Below are positions 51,958 through 60,158 of a DNA stretch of 64,000 bases, one piece after another (position 1 is the stretch's first letter; the number at the start of each line of letters is the position of its first letter). A model generated the notes under the pieces. The model had not been told where the DNA came from and made no database searches. It saw only the letters and a program-made list of their open reading frames with translations. Location of the stretch: positions 144,753 to 208,752 of the forward strand of contig CCNC01000068.1 in NCBI GenBank assembly GCA_000824845.1, in the 5' to 3' direction. The position numbers and the translations under genes are program-made. The stretch is from Mesorhizobium sp. ORS 3359 (GTDB lineage Bacteria; Pseudomonadota; Alphaproteobacteria; Rhizobiales; Rhizobiaceae).

Positions 51958-53091
51958 TCAGATCACGTAGGATCGGAGAGGCTCGAAGCCGTTGAAGGCG
52001 ACCGCCGAGTAAGTGGTCGTGTAGGCCCCGGTGCCTTCGATCAGCACCTCGTCGCCGATGGTCAGCGACAACGGCAGCGGATAAGGCGTCTTCTCGTACA
52101 TCACGTCGGCCGAATCGCAGGTCGGGCCGGCGAGCACGCAGGGCGCGGTCTCCGAGCCGTCATGGCGGGTGACCAGCGGATAGCGGATCGCCTCGTCCAT
52201 CGTCTCGGCGAGACCGCCGAACTTGCCGATGTCGAGGAACACCCAGCGCACATTGTCGTTGTCGGCCTTCTTGGAGATCAGCACGACTTCCGACTTGATG
52301 ACGCCGGCATTGCCGACCATGCCGCGGCCCGGCTCGATGATCGTCTCGGGCAGCGCGTTGCCGAAATGCTTGCGCAGCGCCGAGAAGATCGCCTGGCCAT
52401 AGGTCTGGGCGGCGGGCACGTCCTTCAGGTAACGGGTCGGGAAGCCGCCGCCCATATTGACCATCTTCAAGACGATGCCTTCCTCGGCGAGCGTCGCGAA
52501 CACCTTCTTGGCGTCGCCCAGCGCGCGGTCCCAGGCCGACAGGTCGGTCTGCTGCGAGCCGACATGGAACGACACGCCATAGGCGTCGAGGCCGAGGCCC
52601 TTGGCATGGCGCAGCACGTCGACGGCCATCGCGGGCACGCAGCCGAACTTGCGCGACAGCGGCCACTCGGCGCCCTCGCCGTCGGTCAGCACGCGGCAGA
52701 ACACGCGCGAGCCGGGGGCGACGCGTGCGATCTTCTCGACCTCCTCGACGCAGTCCACGGCGTAGAGGCGAATGCCGAGCTGGTAGGCGCGTGCGATGTC
52801 ACGCTCCTTCTTGATGGTGTTGCCGAAGGAAATGCGATCGGCCGGCGCGCCGGCATCCATCGCCATCTCGACCTCGGCAACCGATGCAGTGTCGAAGGAC
52901 GAGCCCATCGCAGCAAGGAGGCGCAGGATCTCCGGCGCCGGGTTTGCTTTCACCGCATAATAGATCTTGGAATCGGGCAACGCCTTCTCGAAGGCGCGGA
53001 AATTGTCGCGCACGACATCGAGGTCGACGACGAGGCAGGGACCGTTCGGACGTCGGGTGGCGAGGAAGTCAAGGATGCGCTGGGTGGCCAT
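51958..53091 (-). CDS. odc: PLP-dependent ornithine/lysine decarboxylase (fold III)
   Basis: 377 residues from the ATG at 53091 with GGAGAG upstream; a 77-codon open extension upstream is part of the RNA leader. The PLP lysine is in KIYYAVKANPAPEILRLLAA, the phosphate-binding region in MVNMGGGFPTRYL and EPGRGMVGNAG, and the C-terminal active-site Cys in AGPTCDSADVMYEKTPYPLP. Eukaryotic-type decarboxylases of this form make putrescine (or cadaverine) in alphaproteobacteria. The structured leader upstream suggests polyamine- or ornithine-linked control. Confidence 0.94.
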   Translation of the reverse strand: MATQRILDFLATRRPNGPCLVVDLDVVRDNFRAFEKALPDSKIYYAVKANPAPEILRLLAAMGSSFDTASVAEVEMAMDAGAPADRISFGNTIKKERDIARAYQLGIRLYAVDCVEEVEKIARVAPGSRVFCRVLTDGEGAEWPLSRKFGCVPAMAVDVLRHAKGLGLDAYGVSFHVGSQQTDLSAWDRALGDAKKVFATLAEEGIVLKMVNMGGGFPTRYLKDVPAAQTYGQAIFSALRKHFGNALPETIIEPGRGMVGNAGVIKSEVVLISKKADNDNVRWVFLDIGKFGGLAETMDEAIRYPLVTRHDGSETAPCVLAGPTCDSADVMYEKTPYPLPLSLTIGDEVLIEGTGAYTTTYSAVAFNGFEPLRSYVI

Positions 53092-53099
53092 CGGGGTCT

Positions 53100-53560
53100 C
53101 TCCATCACGCCTTTCGGCGCGCACAAGGGTGCGGACGCGAGCTGTCGGCCTCGCGAACACGCGATCAAACAAAGGCGGGACGTCAAATCCATGGAACCAG
53201 CCGGTGGAGACCCCGGAACCATGAAATGCCGTCTCGCGGCGATGAACCTTGGCCTTGCCCGGCCTCGGTTCGCTTTGTCTGCCTTGGCTTGGATGGGAGA
53301 ACCCCGTCCGCACTGCCGGCAATGAAGGTGTGCCTCTTTAGTAACCCCGGTCTTTGGACAACCGGAAGAGAACCAGAAAGGCCCGCACCGTCGTTGCTTC
53401 AAGGTGTCCTCGGTCTTGTGGTTGGCCACTGACCGACTGGAGGGGTTGGCTCCAGTTACCTTACCGATTGCCCTCACCATTCGAGGATCGGCGGACACCC
53501 ACAGGCACGTGCGACTTTGGGCAAGCGCGATATAGGAGCGAAGGGTTTCACAATCAATAA
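53100..53560 (-). ncRNA. Candidate speF-type structured leader RNA upstream of the decarboxylase
   Basis: The 541-nt gap before the decarboxylase holds several hairpins (plus-strand positions): CCGAT 53464-53468 / ATCGG 53487-53491 with CCTC/GAGG inside; ACTGGAG 53436-53442 / CTCCAGT 53450-53456; CGGTC 53411-53415 / GACCG 53431-53435 enclosing GTGG/CCAC; CCGGT 53347-53351 / ACCGG 53361-53365. The speF RNA motif is known upstream of ornithine decarboxylase genes in alphaproteobacteria, which matches this place. The exact boundaries and family match are inferred. Confidence 0.6.
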
Positions 53561-53632
53561 AAATCGTAAGCCCAGGTTGTAAAATTTCTGGCATCGAACA
53601 ATGTTTGTCCGACCGTATCCGGAAATCGAACG

Positions 53633-54829
53633 ATGCCAGGAACTCAAGGACCGCTGAACGCCTTCCTCGACCTGCGCCAGATGCCTGTGGCGCATGCGGA
53701 ATCGGGGCCGCTCGCCGGCCTGCGCCTGGCCGTCAAGGACATCTATGATGTCGCCGGCTACCGCACCGGCTGCGGCAACCTGCAAAAATACGAGGAGGCG
53801 CATGCCGCCTCGTGCACGGCGCGAGCGGTGCAGGCCATCCTCGACGCCGGCGCGCGATTCGTCGGCAAGACCCAGACCGACGAGCTGGCCTTCTCGCTGT
53901 TCGGCCAGAACGCGCATTTCCCATACCCGGTCAATCCCGCCGCGCCCGATCGCGTCACCGGCGGCTCCTCTTCCGGCTCGGCGGCCGCGGTTGCCGGTGG
54001 GCTGGGGAACATCGCCACCGGCTCCGACACCGGCGGCTCGATCCGCGCGCCAGCGAGCTTCTGCGGCCTGATCGGGCTACGCACCACCCATGGCCGCATT
54101 TCGCTCGACGGGGCGATGAAGCTGGCATCGAGCTTCGACACGTTCGGCTGGTTCGCCGACGACATCGAGACCTATGAGACAGTCGGCAAGCTTCTGCTCG
54201 GCCGCGACCCGCATCAGCACCCGCTCAACCGCCCGCTCTCGATCCGCTGGCTGGACGCCTTCGTCATGGGTCCGGCGGAGGCCGCGCAATATGCGCGCAT
54301 GAAGGCGCTGGCCGCCGCTGTCATAGGCCAGCCCGTGGAGACCGAATACGCCTTCGCCTCGCTCCCCGACGAGCTTTACTGGTGCTTTCGCCGCCTGCAA
54401 GCCTTCGAGGCCTGGCGCGAGCATGGCCCGTGGATCTCGGCCGGCGGTCGCCTCAGCCCGGGCGTCGGGGAGCGTTTTGCCTTCGGCCGCACCATAGACG
54501 CCAAAACTGCCGCCGCCGAAGCGGCGCGGCGGCTGGCTTTCCGGGCCGAGCTCGGCGCCCTGCTTGGCAATGACGGCTTTCTCGTCCTGCCCACCGTTCC
54601 CGGCGCGGCGCCGCTCGCCGCCAGCACCCCGGAACAGTTCCAGACCTACCGCGAAAGGGCGCTGCATCTCTTATGCCTTTCGGGTCTTTCGGGCTTTCCG
54701 CAGATCACCTTGCCGATCGGCTCCGTCGACGGCGCGCCCTTCGGCCTGTCGCTGCTTGGGCCTTCCGGCAGCGACGTTGCCCTGATACGGCTCGGCCGCA
54801 GGATTCTCGACGCGGCACGAAAGGTCTGA
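53633..54829 (+). CDS. Amidase-signature family hydrolase
   Basis: 398 residues. The Ser-Ser-Lys triad is visible: Lys in LRLAVKDIYDVAG, cis-Ser in the GGSSSGSAAAVAGG stretch and the nucleophile in GSDTGGSIRAPASFCGLIGL. It hydrolyses an amide bond; similarity to indoleacetamide or other small amidases cannot be separated here. Length is slightly short for the family (~450-500). The next LysR gene starts 2 nt after its stop, so the two are co-transcribed. Confidence 0.9.
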   Translation: MPGTQGPLNAFLDLRQMPVAHAESGPLAGLRLAVKDIYDVAGYRTGCGNLQKYEEAHAASCTARAVQAILDAGARFVGKTQTDELAFSLFGQNAHFPYPVNPAAPDRVTGGSSSGSAAAVAGGLGNIATGSDTGGSIRAPASFCGLIGLRTTHGRISLDGAMKLASSFDTFGWFADDIETYETVGKLLLGRDPHQHPLNRPLSIRWLDAFVMGPAEAAQYARMKALAAAVIGQPVETEYAFASLPDELYWCFRRLQAFEAWREHGPWISAGGRLSPGVGERFAFGRTIDAKTAAAEAARRLAFRAELGALLGNDGFLVLPTVPGAAPLAASTPEQFQTYRERALHLLCLSGLSGFPQITLPIGSVDGAPFGLSLLGPSGSDVALIRLGRRILDAARKV

Positions 54830-54831
54830 CC

Positions 54832-55734
54832 ATGGATACATTGACCCGCATGCGCGCCTTCATCGACGTGGTCGAGGCGGAAGGCTTTTCGGCCGCGGCG
54901 CGCAAGATCGGCCGCTCCAAGGCGCTGTTGTCGAAATATGTGCGCGAGCTGGAGGACGAGCTGGGCGCGCTGCTCTTGAACCGCACCACGCGCCAGTTCT
55001 CGCTGACCGAGGCCGGCCACACCTATTATCAGCGCGCCTCGGAGATCGTGCGCGAGGTCGACAGCCTTGCCGAGGCGGTTCGCCAGTCTTCCGGCGACGT
55101 CCGCGGCAGGATCAAGCTGTCGGCCGCCCGCACCTTCGCCGACGCGCCGATCGGTCAGTCGCTGGTCGACTTCGCCAGGCAGCATCCCGACATCGTGCTC
55201 GACATCCATCTCGACGACCGCTTCGTCGACCTTGTCGAGGAAGGCTTTGACCTTGCCGTGCGCATCTCGCGGCTGGAGAACTCCTCGCTGATCGCCAGGC
55301 GGCTGGCGCCGTTCTCGGTCAGGCTGTGCGCGTCGCCGGAGCTGATCGCCAAGCATGGCGCGCCGACGCGCCCGCAAGATCTCGCCAACCTGCCCTGCAT
55401 CGTCGACACCAACGGCCGCTCGCTGGCCAACTGGCGCTTCAAGGGCGAAGGCGAGGAATCCATCAGCGTCGCCGTTTCCGGACCTATCGAGGTCAACAGC
55501 CCGATCGTAGCGAGAGCCGCCGCGCTCTCCGGCCTGGGCTTTGCCATGCTGCCCGATTTCATCGCCGCCCCCGACCTCGCGTCCGGCAAGCTGGTCACCG
55601 CGCTCGACGATCGCATCCTGGCCGGCACCGGCATCTTCGCCGTCTACCCGCACCGCCGTTATCTGCCGGCCAAGGTAAGGGTCTTCGTCGACTTCCTGGT
55701 GCACTGGTTCAGGACGCGCGACACGGGGGCCTGA
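54832..55734 (+). CDS. LysR-family transcription regulator
   Basis: 300 residues from ATG 54832. N-terminal winged helix: MRAFIDVVEAEGFSAAARKI, KALLSKYVRELEDELGALLL and NRTTRQFSLTEAG; C-terminal effector domain of the substrate-binding type. It is coupled to the amidase, unlike the usual divergent LysR arrangement. Confidence 0.94.
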   Translation: MDTLTRMRAFIDVVEAEGFSAAARKIGRSKALLSKYVRELEDELGALLLNRTTRQFSLTEAGHTYYQRASEIVREVDSLAEAVRQSSGDVRGRIKLSAARTFADAPIGQSLVDFARQHPDIVLDIHLDDRFVDLVEEGFDLAVRISRLENSSLIARRLAPFSVRLCASPELIAKHGAPTRPQDLANLPCIVDTNGRSLANWRFKGEGEESISVAVSGPIEVNSPIVARAAALSGLGFAMLPDFIAAPDLASGKLVTALDDRILAGTGIFAVYPHRRYLPAKVRVFVDFLVHWFRTRDTGA

Positions 55735-55767
55735 GCGAGCGTCCCAATTTCGCCCCCTTTGTGCTAA

Positions 55768-55882
55768 CTCTCGGGCTCGCTCCCGAGAGCAATTCCAGGA
55801 AAAGTGCGTAGCGGTTTTCCGTCGGGAATTGCGCAAAACAAATAGTTAGAGCGGGTCAGCGTGGAACGCAGAACCGCTCTAA
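55768..55882. repeat. Composite palindromic intergenic repeat (AATTCC family)
   Basis: Three hairpins in a row: CTCTCGGG (55768-55775) / CCCGAGAG (55782-55789); a nested element with outer arms GCAATTCC (55789-55796) / GGAATTGC (55825-55832) and inner GGAAAA (55798-55803) / TTTTCC (55815-55820) around loop GTGCGTAGCGG; and TTAGAGCGG (55846-55854) / CCGCTCTAA (55874-55882). It ends 4 nt before the DUF1007 start. The left half of the nested element recurs at 441-470. Confidence 0.82.
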
Positions 55883-55886
55883 GTCA

Positions 55887-56573
55887 ATGGAATCGCGGCA
55901 CGGAATGCATCTGAAACGGCAAGCAACCATGCTGGCTTCGGCCCTTGCGGCCACATTGGCCTCGGTCGAGCAGGCTGAAGTCCATCCGCATGTCTTCGCC
56001 GAAGCCCGGCTGGACGTCATCCTCAGCCAGGATCACCAAAGTGTGACGGCGCTGCGCCACCTTTGGCGCTTCGACGACCTGTTTTCGAGTACAGTGATGA
56101 TGGAGTTCGACAAGAACTCCGATCTGAAGCTTGACGACAAAGAGCTCAAGGAAGTGGCCGATACCGTCCATTCCTCGCTGGCCGAGTTCAACTACTTCCA
56201 GCTCGTCACCCAGGACGGCAAGGACGTGCCCATGGTGCCGCCGCCGCATCTGATGGCGAATTTCGACAACGACCAGTTGATCATCCTGTTCGAGTCGCAG
56301 CCCAAGACGCCGATCAAGCTTGCCGGCAAGATCGACATCGGTGTCTACGATCCGACCTTCTACACCGCGATCGACTTCACCGACGACGCCAACATGACCG
56401 TCGAAGGCCTGCCCTCGACCTGCGCCAAGAAGGTCATCCGTCCGGATCCGGACGAGGCGATCAAGGAAAACCAGAAGACCCTGACGGACGCGTTCTTCAA
56501 CGATCCGACAGGCACCGACATGAGCAAGATCTTCGCCACCAAGCTCGAATTGGACTGCCCGCCGGAAGGATGA
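55887..56573 (+). CDS. DUF1007 periplasmic protein paired with a metal transporter
   Basis: 228 residues (ATG 55905 is an alternative start). A signal peptide region (TMLASALAATLASVEQAEVH) precedes HPHVFAEARLDVILSQDHQS, the His-containing DUF1007 N-terminus, and LRHLWRFDDLFSSTVMMEFD. The family is commonly found next to NicO/RcnA-type nickel-cobalt transporters, as here; it may capture or deliver the metal in the periplasm. Confidence 0.85.
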   Translation: MESRHGMHLKRQATMLASALAATLASVEQAEVHPHVFAEARLDVILSQDHQSVTALRHLWRFDDLFSSTVMMEFDKNSDLKLDDKELKEVADTVHSSLAEFNYFQLVTQDGKDVPMVPPPHLMANFDNDQLIILFESQPKTPIKLAGKIDIGVYDPTFYTAIDFTDDANMTVEGLPSTCAKKVIRPDPDEAIKENQKTLTDAFFNDPTGTDMSKIFATKLELDCPPEG

Positions 56574-56580
56574 TTTGGTG

Positions 56581-57894
56581 ATGAAACCGTCGTTACGCGC
56601 AAGCAGGTTCCGCAAAAGTGTCGCACGGTTTTGCGATCGGAACCTGCGGCAGACAAGGGAATCCAAGCGGATATTCGTGGGGCCTCCCACGAATATCCGC
56701 TTGGCGCTTGGCCTTCTGGCCCTCACCTTGGTGATCGCCCACCTGCCCGGTGCCGCGCATGCGCAAAGCTCGCTCGGCATCGGCACCAATGACGGCATGG
56801 CGCCGAGCACCACAGGCCCGTTCGCCCATATCCTGATGTGGATCAATCTCCGGCAGCAGGAATTCTACCATTCGCTGGCGGCGGCCATGAAGGCGATGCG
56901 CCAGGACGGCAGCAAGCTCTGGCTGCTGATCGGCCTGTCCTTCGCCTATGGCATCTTCCATGCCGCAGGCCCCGGTCACGGCAAGGCGGTGATCTCGTCC
57001 TACATGGTCGCCAACGAAGTGGCGCTGAGGCGCGGCATCCTGCTTTCCTTCGTCTCCGCGCTGCTGCAGGGCCTGACGGCGGTGGTCGTCATGATGCTTG
57101 CCTATTTCGTGCTGCGCGGCACCGCAATCTCGATGACCGACGCCGCCTGGTTCCTCGAAATCTCCAGCTTCGTGCTGGTCACCTTGTTCGGCGCCTGGCT
57201 GCTTTGGCGCAAGCTCGGTCCATCGGCGCTGCGCCTGTTCGGCAAAGCGCCCGCCTACAGCCTGTCGGCCGCCCATGCCGGCCGTTCGCATGGCGGGCAC
57301 TCCCACGCGCACGCTCACGCGCATTCCCATGCCGGCCATTCCCATGCGCACGCGCACGCCGCGCATTCGCATGCCCTCCACGTGCATGACGATCATGATC
57401 ATGACCATACACATAGCCATGATCACGGCGCGCACGATCTCCATCATCACGACCATGCCGAGCACAGTCACAGTCATGAACATCAGCATCACGACCATGG
57501 CCCGGGCGAAGTCTGCGAGACCTGCGGCCATTCGCATGCGCCGGATCCAGCGATGCTGTCGGGCGACCGCTTCGACTGGAAGACCGCCTGGTCGGCGGTG
57601 GCCGCCGTCGGCATCCGCCCCTGCTCCGGCGCGCTGATCGTGCTGAGCTTCGCGCTGCTCAACGGACTGTGGCTCGGCGGGCTGCTGTCGGTGCTGGCAA
57701 TGTCGATCGGCACCGCGATCACCGTCTCGACGCTGGCGACGATCGCCGTGCTGGCCAAGAACTGGGCCGTCTACTTCGCCGGCGACGGCCGCATCGGCAA
57801 CCGCATCCATTCCGTCGTCGAGATCGGCGGCGCCGCCTTCATTTTCATCGTCGGCTTGCTGCTTCTGTCGGCCAGCCTGTCGGGCGGCGTCTGA
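56581..57894 (+). CDS. NicO-family nickel/cobalt transporter with His-rich loop
   Basis: 437 residues from ATG 56581, 10 nt after GGAAGGA at the end of the previous gene. The first ~40 residues are encoded by two palindromic repeats; a TTG at 56701 just after them would give a standard signal peptide (LALGLLALTLVIAHLPGAAH). Six or so membrane segments; FHAAGPGHGKAVISSYMVAN is the NicO motif and GIRPCSGALIVLSFALLNGL a second one. Between them lies a ~90-residue loop with about 35 His and a CxxC, presumably binding metal. Confidence 0.85.
   Translation: MKPSLRASRFRKSVARFCDRNLRQTRESKRIFVGPPTNIRLALGLLALTLVIAHLPGAAHAQSSLGIGTNDGMAPSTTGPFAHILMWINLRQQEFYHSLAAAMKAMRQDGSKLWLLIGLSFAYGIFHAAGPGHGKAVISSYMVANEVALRRGILLSFVSALLQGLTAVVVMMLAYFVLRGTAISMTDAAWFLEISSFVLVTLFGAWLLWRKLGPSALRLFGKAPAYSLSAAHAGRSHGGHSHAHAHAHSHAGHSHAHAHAAHSHALHVHDDHDHDHTHSHDHGAHDLHHHDHAEHSHSHEHQHHDHGPGEVCETCGHSHAPDPAMLSGDRFDWKTAWSAVAAVGIRPCSGALIVLSFALLNGLWLGGLLSVLAMSIGTAITVSTLATIAVLAKNWAVYFAGDGRIGNRIHSVVEIGGAAFIFIVGLLLLSASLSGGV
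56603..56647. repeat. Nested palindromic repeat inside the NicO reading frame
   Basis: Outer arms GCAGGTTCC (56603-56611) / GGAACCTGC (56639-56647), inner arms CGCAAAA (56611-56617) / TTTTGCG (56629-56635), loop GTGTCGCACGG. Same architecture and loop pattern as the elements at 26570-26640 and 55789-55832 but with different arms. It lies in frame within the N-terminal codons of the transporter. Confidence 0.75.
56663..56704. repeat. Perfect 19-bp inverted repeat at the NicO start
   Basis: Positions 56663-56681 are perfectly complementary to 56686-56704 with a 4-nt loop GCCT (CCAAGCGGATATTCGTGGG on the left arm). It is the longest perfect palindrome noticed in the window. No T tract follows. 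It could be an operator, an RNA hairpin sequestering the TTG start at 56701, or part of the repeat element upstream. Confidence 0.8.
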
Positions 57895-57928
57895 CCGCCC
57901 GAATTTTCAGCGCCGAGCGCTGAATAGC

Positions 57929-58903
57929 CTACGCTATCTTCCCGCCAAGCTCATCTTCGATATGAGCTTGGATGATCTCGTCGAAGTTCTTCTCGGCGGC
58001 AAAGCCGAGCTCCCGCGCCCGCCTTGCCTCGAACCGTGTCGGCCAGCCTTTGACGATTGCCCAGATGGTCTCGTCGGGTTGCTCGCGGATCCGCTTCGCG
58101 ACTTCGGCGCCGGCAATGCGCTCCAGCGCCTCGATCTGCTCGCCGACGGTGACGGCGACACCGGGCATGGTGAGGTTGCGACGCGGTCCGACCTTGTCGC
58201 CGTCGATTTCGGCCGCATGGATGAGGAAATTCACCGCCGAGCGCGGGCTGGCATGGGTGTGCAGCACCGAGCGCGGCACGGGCAGGATCGCCTCCTGCCC
58301 GGCGAGCGGCTCGCGGATGATGCCGGAGAAGAAGCTGGAGGCCGCCTTGTTCGGCTTGCCGGGGCGCACGCAGATCGTCGGCAGTCGGATGCCGATGCCG
58401 TCGAAAAAGCCGCGCCGCGTGTAGTCGGCGAGCAGCGCTTCGCTCATCTGCTTCTGCGTGCCGTATGAGGTGAGCGGCGTCGGATGGAACTCGTCCGGAA
58501 TGACATCCGGAAAGGGCGCGCCGAAGACCGCGATCGACGAGGTGAACACAAGGCGCGGCGCGAAGGCCGCCAGCCGCACCGCGTCGAACAGCGCCCGCGT
58601 GCCATCGAGATTGACCCGGTAGCCGAGATCGAAATTGGCTTCCGCTTCGCCCGAGACGATGCCCGCCAGGTGGAAGATCACGTCCGGGCGCGGAGCCACG
58701 AGAGCGGCCATGGCGCCGGGCGCGGAAAGATCGCCGGTGTGGATCGAGACATCGACGCCTGTGAGCGCCGGCGGCTGCGGCGCCACGATGTCATGCAGGT
58801 CGAGCGCCGTTATCTTGCGCCCGCGCAAGGCGCCGTCCTTGGCCAGCCGCGCTATAAGCTTGCGGCCCACCATGCCGGCCGCGCCCGTGATCAGAATTCT
58901 CAT
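57929..58903 (-). CDS. NAD-dependent epimerase/dehydratase, D-erythronate-dehydrogenase-like
   Basis: 324 residues from the ATG at 58903. Extended SDR: TGAAGMVGRKLIARLAKDGA at the N-terminus, catalytic Tyr/Lys in LTSYGTQKQMSEALLADYTR, and VRPGKPNKAASSFFSGIIRE. The motif pattern resembles DenD, which oxidises D-erythronate, but the substrate is not certain. It follows a small membrane-protein gene by 2 nt. Confidence 0.82.
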   Translation of the reverse strand: MRILITGAAGMVGRKLIARLAKDGALRGRKITALDLHDIVAPQPPALTGVDVSIHTGDLSAPGAMAALVAPRPDVIFHLAGIVSGEAEANFDLGYRVNLDGTRALFDAVRLAAFAPRLVFTSSIAVFGAPFPDVIPDEFHPTPLTSYGTQKQMSEALLADYTRRGFFDGIGIRLPTICVRPGKPNKAASSFFSGIIREPLAGQEAILPVPRSVLHTHASPRSAVNFLIHAAEIDGDKVGPRRNLTMPGVAVTVGEQIEALERIAGAEVAKRIREQPDETIWAIVKGWPTRFEARRARELGFAAEKNFDEIIQAHIEDELGGKIA

Positions 58904-58905
58904 CT

Positions 58906-59112
58906 TCAGAGACCTTTCTTGCGTTGGCTGCGTCCGCGCAGCCATAGGACGACGAACAGCCCGACCATGAAGACCACCGCGATGACAGCCGCCAGGATGG
59001 TCGATACCTTGCCCGCGGCCAGCATGATGGCCGGCAGGAAATAGGCGGCGAGACCGAACACGAGCAGTATCACAGCCGCGGCAATCGCCGCGTTGCGTGT
59101 GTCACGATCCAT
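58906..59112 (-). CDS. Small two-helix membrane protein, unknown function
   Basis: 68 residues with two membrane helices (AAIAAAVILLVFGLAAYFLP and ILAAVIAVVFMVGLFVVLWL) and a basic C-terminus RGRSQRKKGL. It lies 2 nt before the epimerase-like gene and is probably co-transcribed. No family recognised. Confidence 0.7.
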   Translation of the reverse strand: MDRDTRNAAIAAAVILLVFGLAAYFLPAIMLAAGKVSTILAAVIAVVFMVGLFVVLWLRGRSQRKKGL

Positions 59113-59155
59113 CAGCAGGCTTTCCTGGCTTCGAGGCTGTTAGGCATAATCCTGA

Positions 59156-60145
59156 TCAGTGATAGTGCCGGCGATCGGCGGGCGCGCCATGCGTATGATC
59201 GTGATCATGGTGATGGCCATGCTCGTCATGACTGTCGGCGCATTGCCCGAATTCCGGTTCGACGGTGGCATGATCGATGCCGTGCTTGGCGGCAAGCCGT
59301 TTCTTGATGGCGCTCACCGCTACATGCGGATCGACGCCGTCATTCAAGCAGGCATGCAGCGTCGCCATGTTGGAGGTGCCGTCGAGCGACCAGACATGCA
59401 TATGATGCACCTCGCGCACGCCCTTGACCGCGCCTTCGATGTCCTTGGCGATCACGTCGCGATCGAGGCTTGCCGGCACGCCTTCGAGCAGGACATGCGC
59501 CGCCTCGCGCATCAGCGACCATGCCGTCGACAGGATGAGCAGCGACACTAGGACGGAGAGGATAGGATCGATCGGCGTCCAGCCGGTTGCCAGGATGATG
59601 AGGGCTGCCGCGATTGCCGCGGCGGAGCCCAGCAGGTCGCCCAGCACATGCAGGATGGCGCCGCGCATGTTCAGGCTCTCGCGGTCGCCGCCATGCAGCA
59701 CGAAGAAGGAGGCGATGTTGACCAGCAGGCCGGCCACCGCCACCACCAGCATCGGCCCGCCAAGCACGGGCGCCGGGTTCATCAGCCGCCCCCAGGCCTC
59801 GTAGACGATCCAGAGCGCGATGACGAAGATGGTGATGCCGTTGGTGTAGGCGACCAGCGTCTTCACCCGGCCGAAGCCATAGGTCAGACGGCCGGTGGCC
59901 GGGCGTCCGGCGAGATGGAAGGCGTACCAGGCAAGACCGAGCGCGATCGAATCGGCAAGCATATGGCCGGCGTCCGCGAGCAGCGCCAGCGATCCGGTGA
60001 GCAGACCGCCGAGCGCCTCGGCGACCACGAAGCCGCCGGTCAGGCAGGCCGCGACCAGCACCCGTTTCTTGTCGGTCGAGCCATGCACATGCCCGGCGCC
60101 GTGGCTATGACCGGCGGAACCGTGATCATGCGAACCGTGCGCCAT
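59156..60145 (-). CDS. Cation diffusion facilitator (CDF) metal efflux protein
   Basis: 329 residues from the ATG at 60145 with AGGAG upstream. His-rich N-terminus (HGSHDHGSAGHSHGAGHVHG), six membrane helices, and the metal-site motif HMLADSIALGLAWYAFHLAG. A cytoplasmic domain follows (EVHHMHVWSLDGTSNMATLH), and the C-terminus is His-rich again. The family exports Zn, Co or related divalent ions. It belongs to the ZitB/CzcD-like group by motif. Confidence 0.92.
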   Translation of the reverse strand: MAHGSHDHGSAGHSHGAGHVHGSTDKKRVLVAACLTGGFVVAEALGGLLTGSLALLADAGHMLADSIALGLAWYAFHLAGRPATGRLTYGFGRVKTLVAYTNGITIFVIALWIVYEAWGRLMNPAPVLGGPMLVVAVAGLLVNIASFFVLHGGDRESLNMRGAILHVLGDLLGSAAAIAAALIILATGWTPIDPILSVLVSLLILSTAWSLMREAAHVLLEGVPASLDRDVIAKDIEGAVKGVREVHHMHVWSLDGTSNMATLHACLNDGVDPHVAVSAIKKRLAAKHGIDHATVEPEFGQCADSHDEHGHHHDHDHTHGAPADRRHYH

Positions 60146-60158
60146 CGTCAAACTCCTG

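Noticed and set aside
53092..53322. 77-codon N-terminal extension of the decarboxylase
   Set aside because: The sequence is within the structured leader, has no family similarity, and the ATG at 53091 has a good ribosome binding site and correct family N-terminus.
52950..53594. 214-codon minus-strand frame through the speF-type leader
   Set aside because: It overlaps the decarboxylase start in another frame, has no recognisable domain and no ribosome binding site; kept only as a caution about a possible leader peptide.
57280..57480. Tandem CAY-codon repetition resembling a DNA satellite or CRISPR-like array
   Set aside because: It is the coding sequence of the transporter's His-rich loop; no fixed repeat unit or spacers exist.
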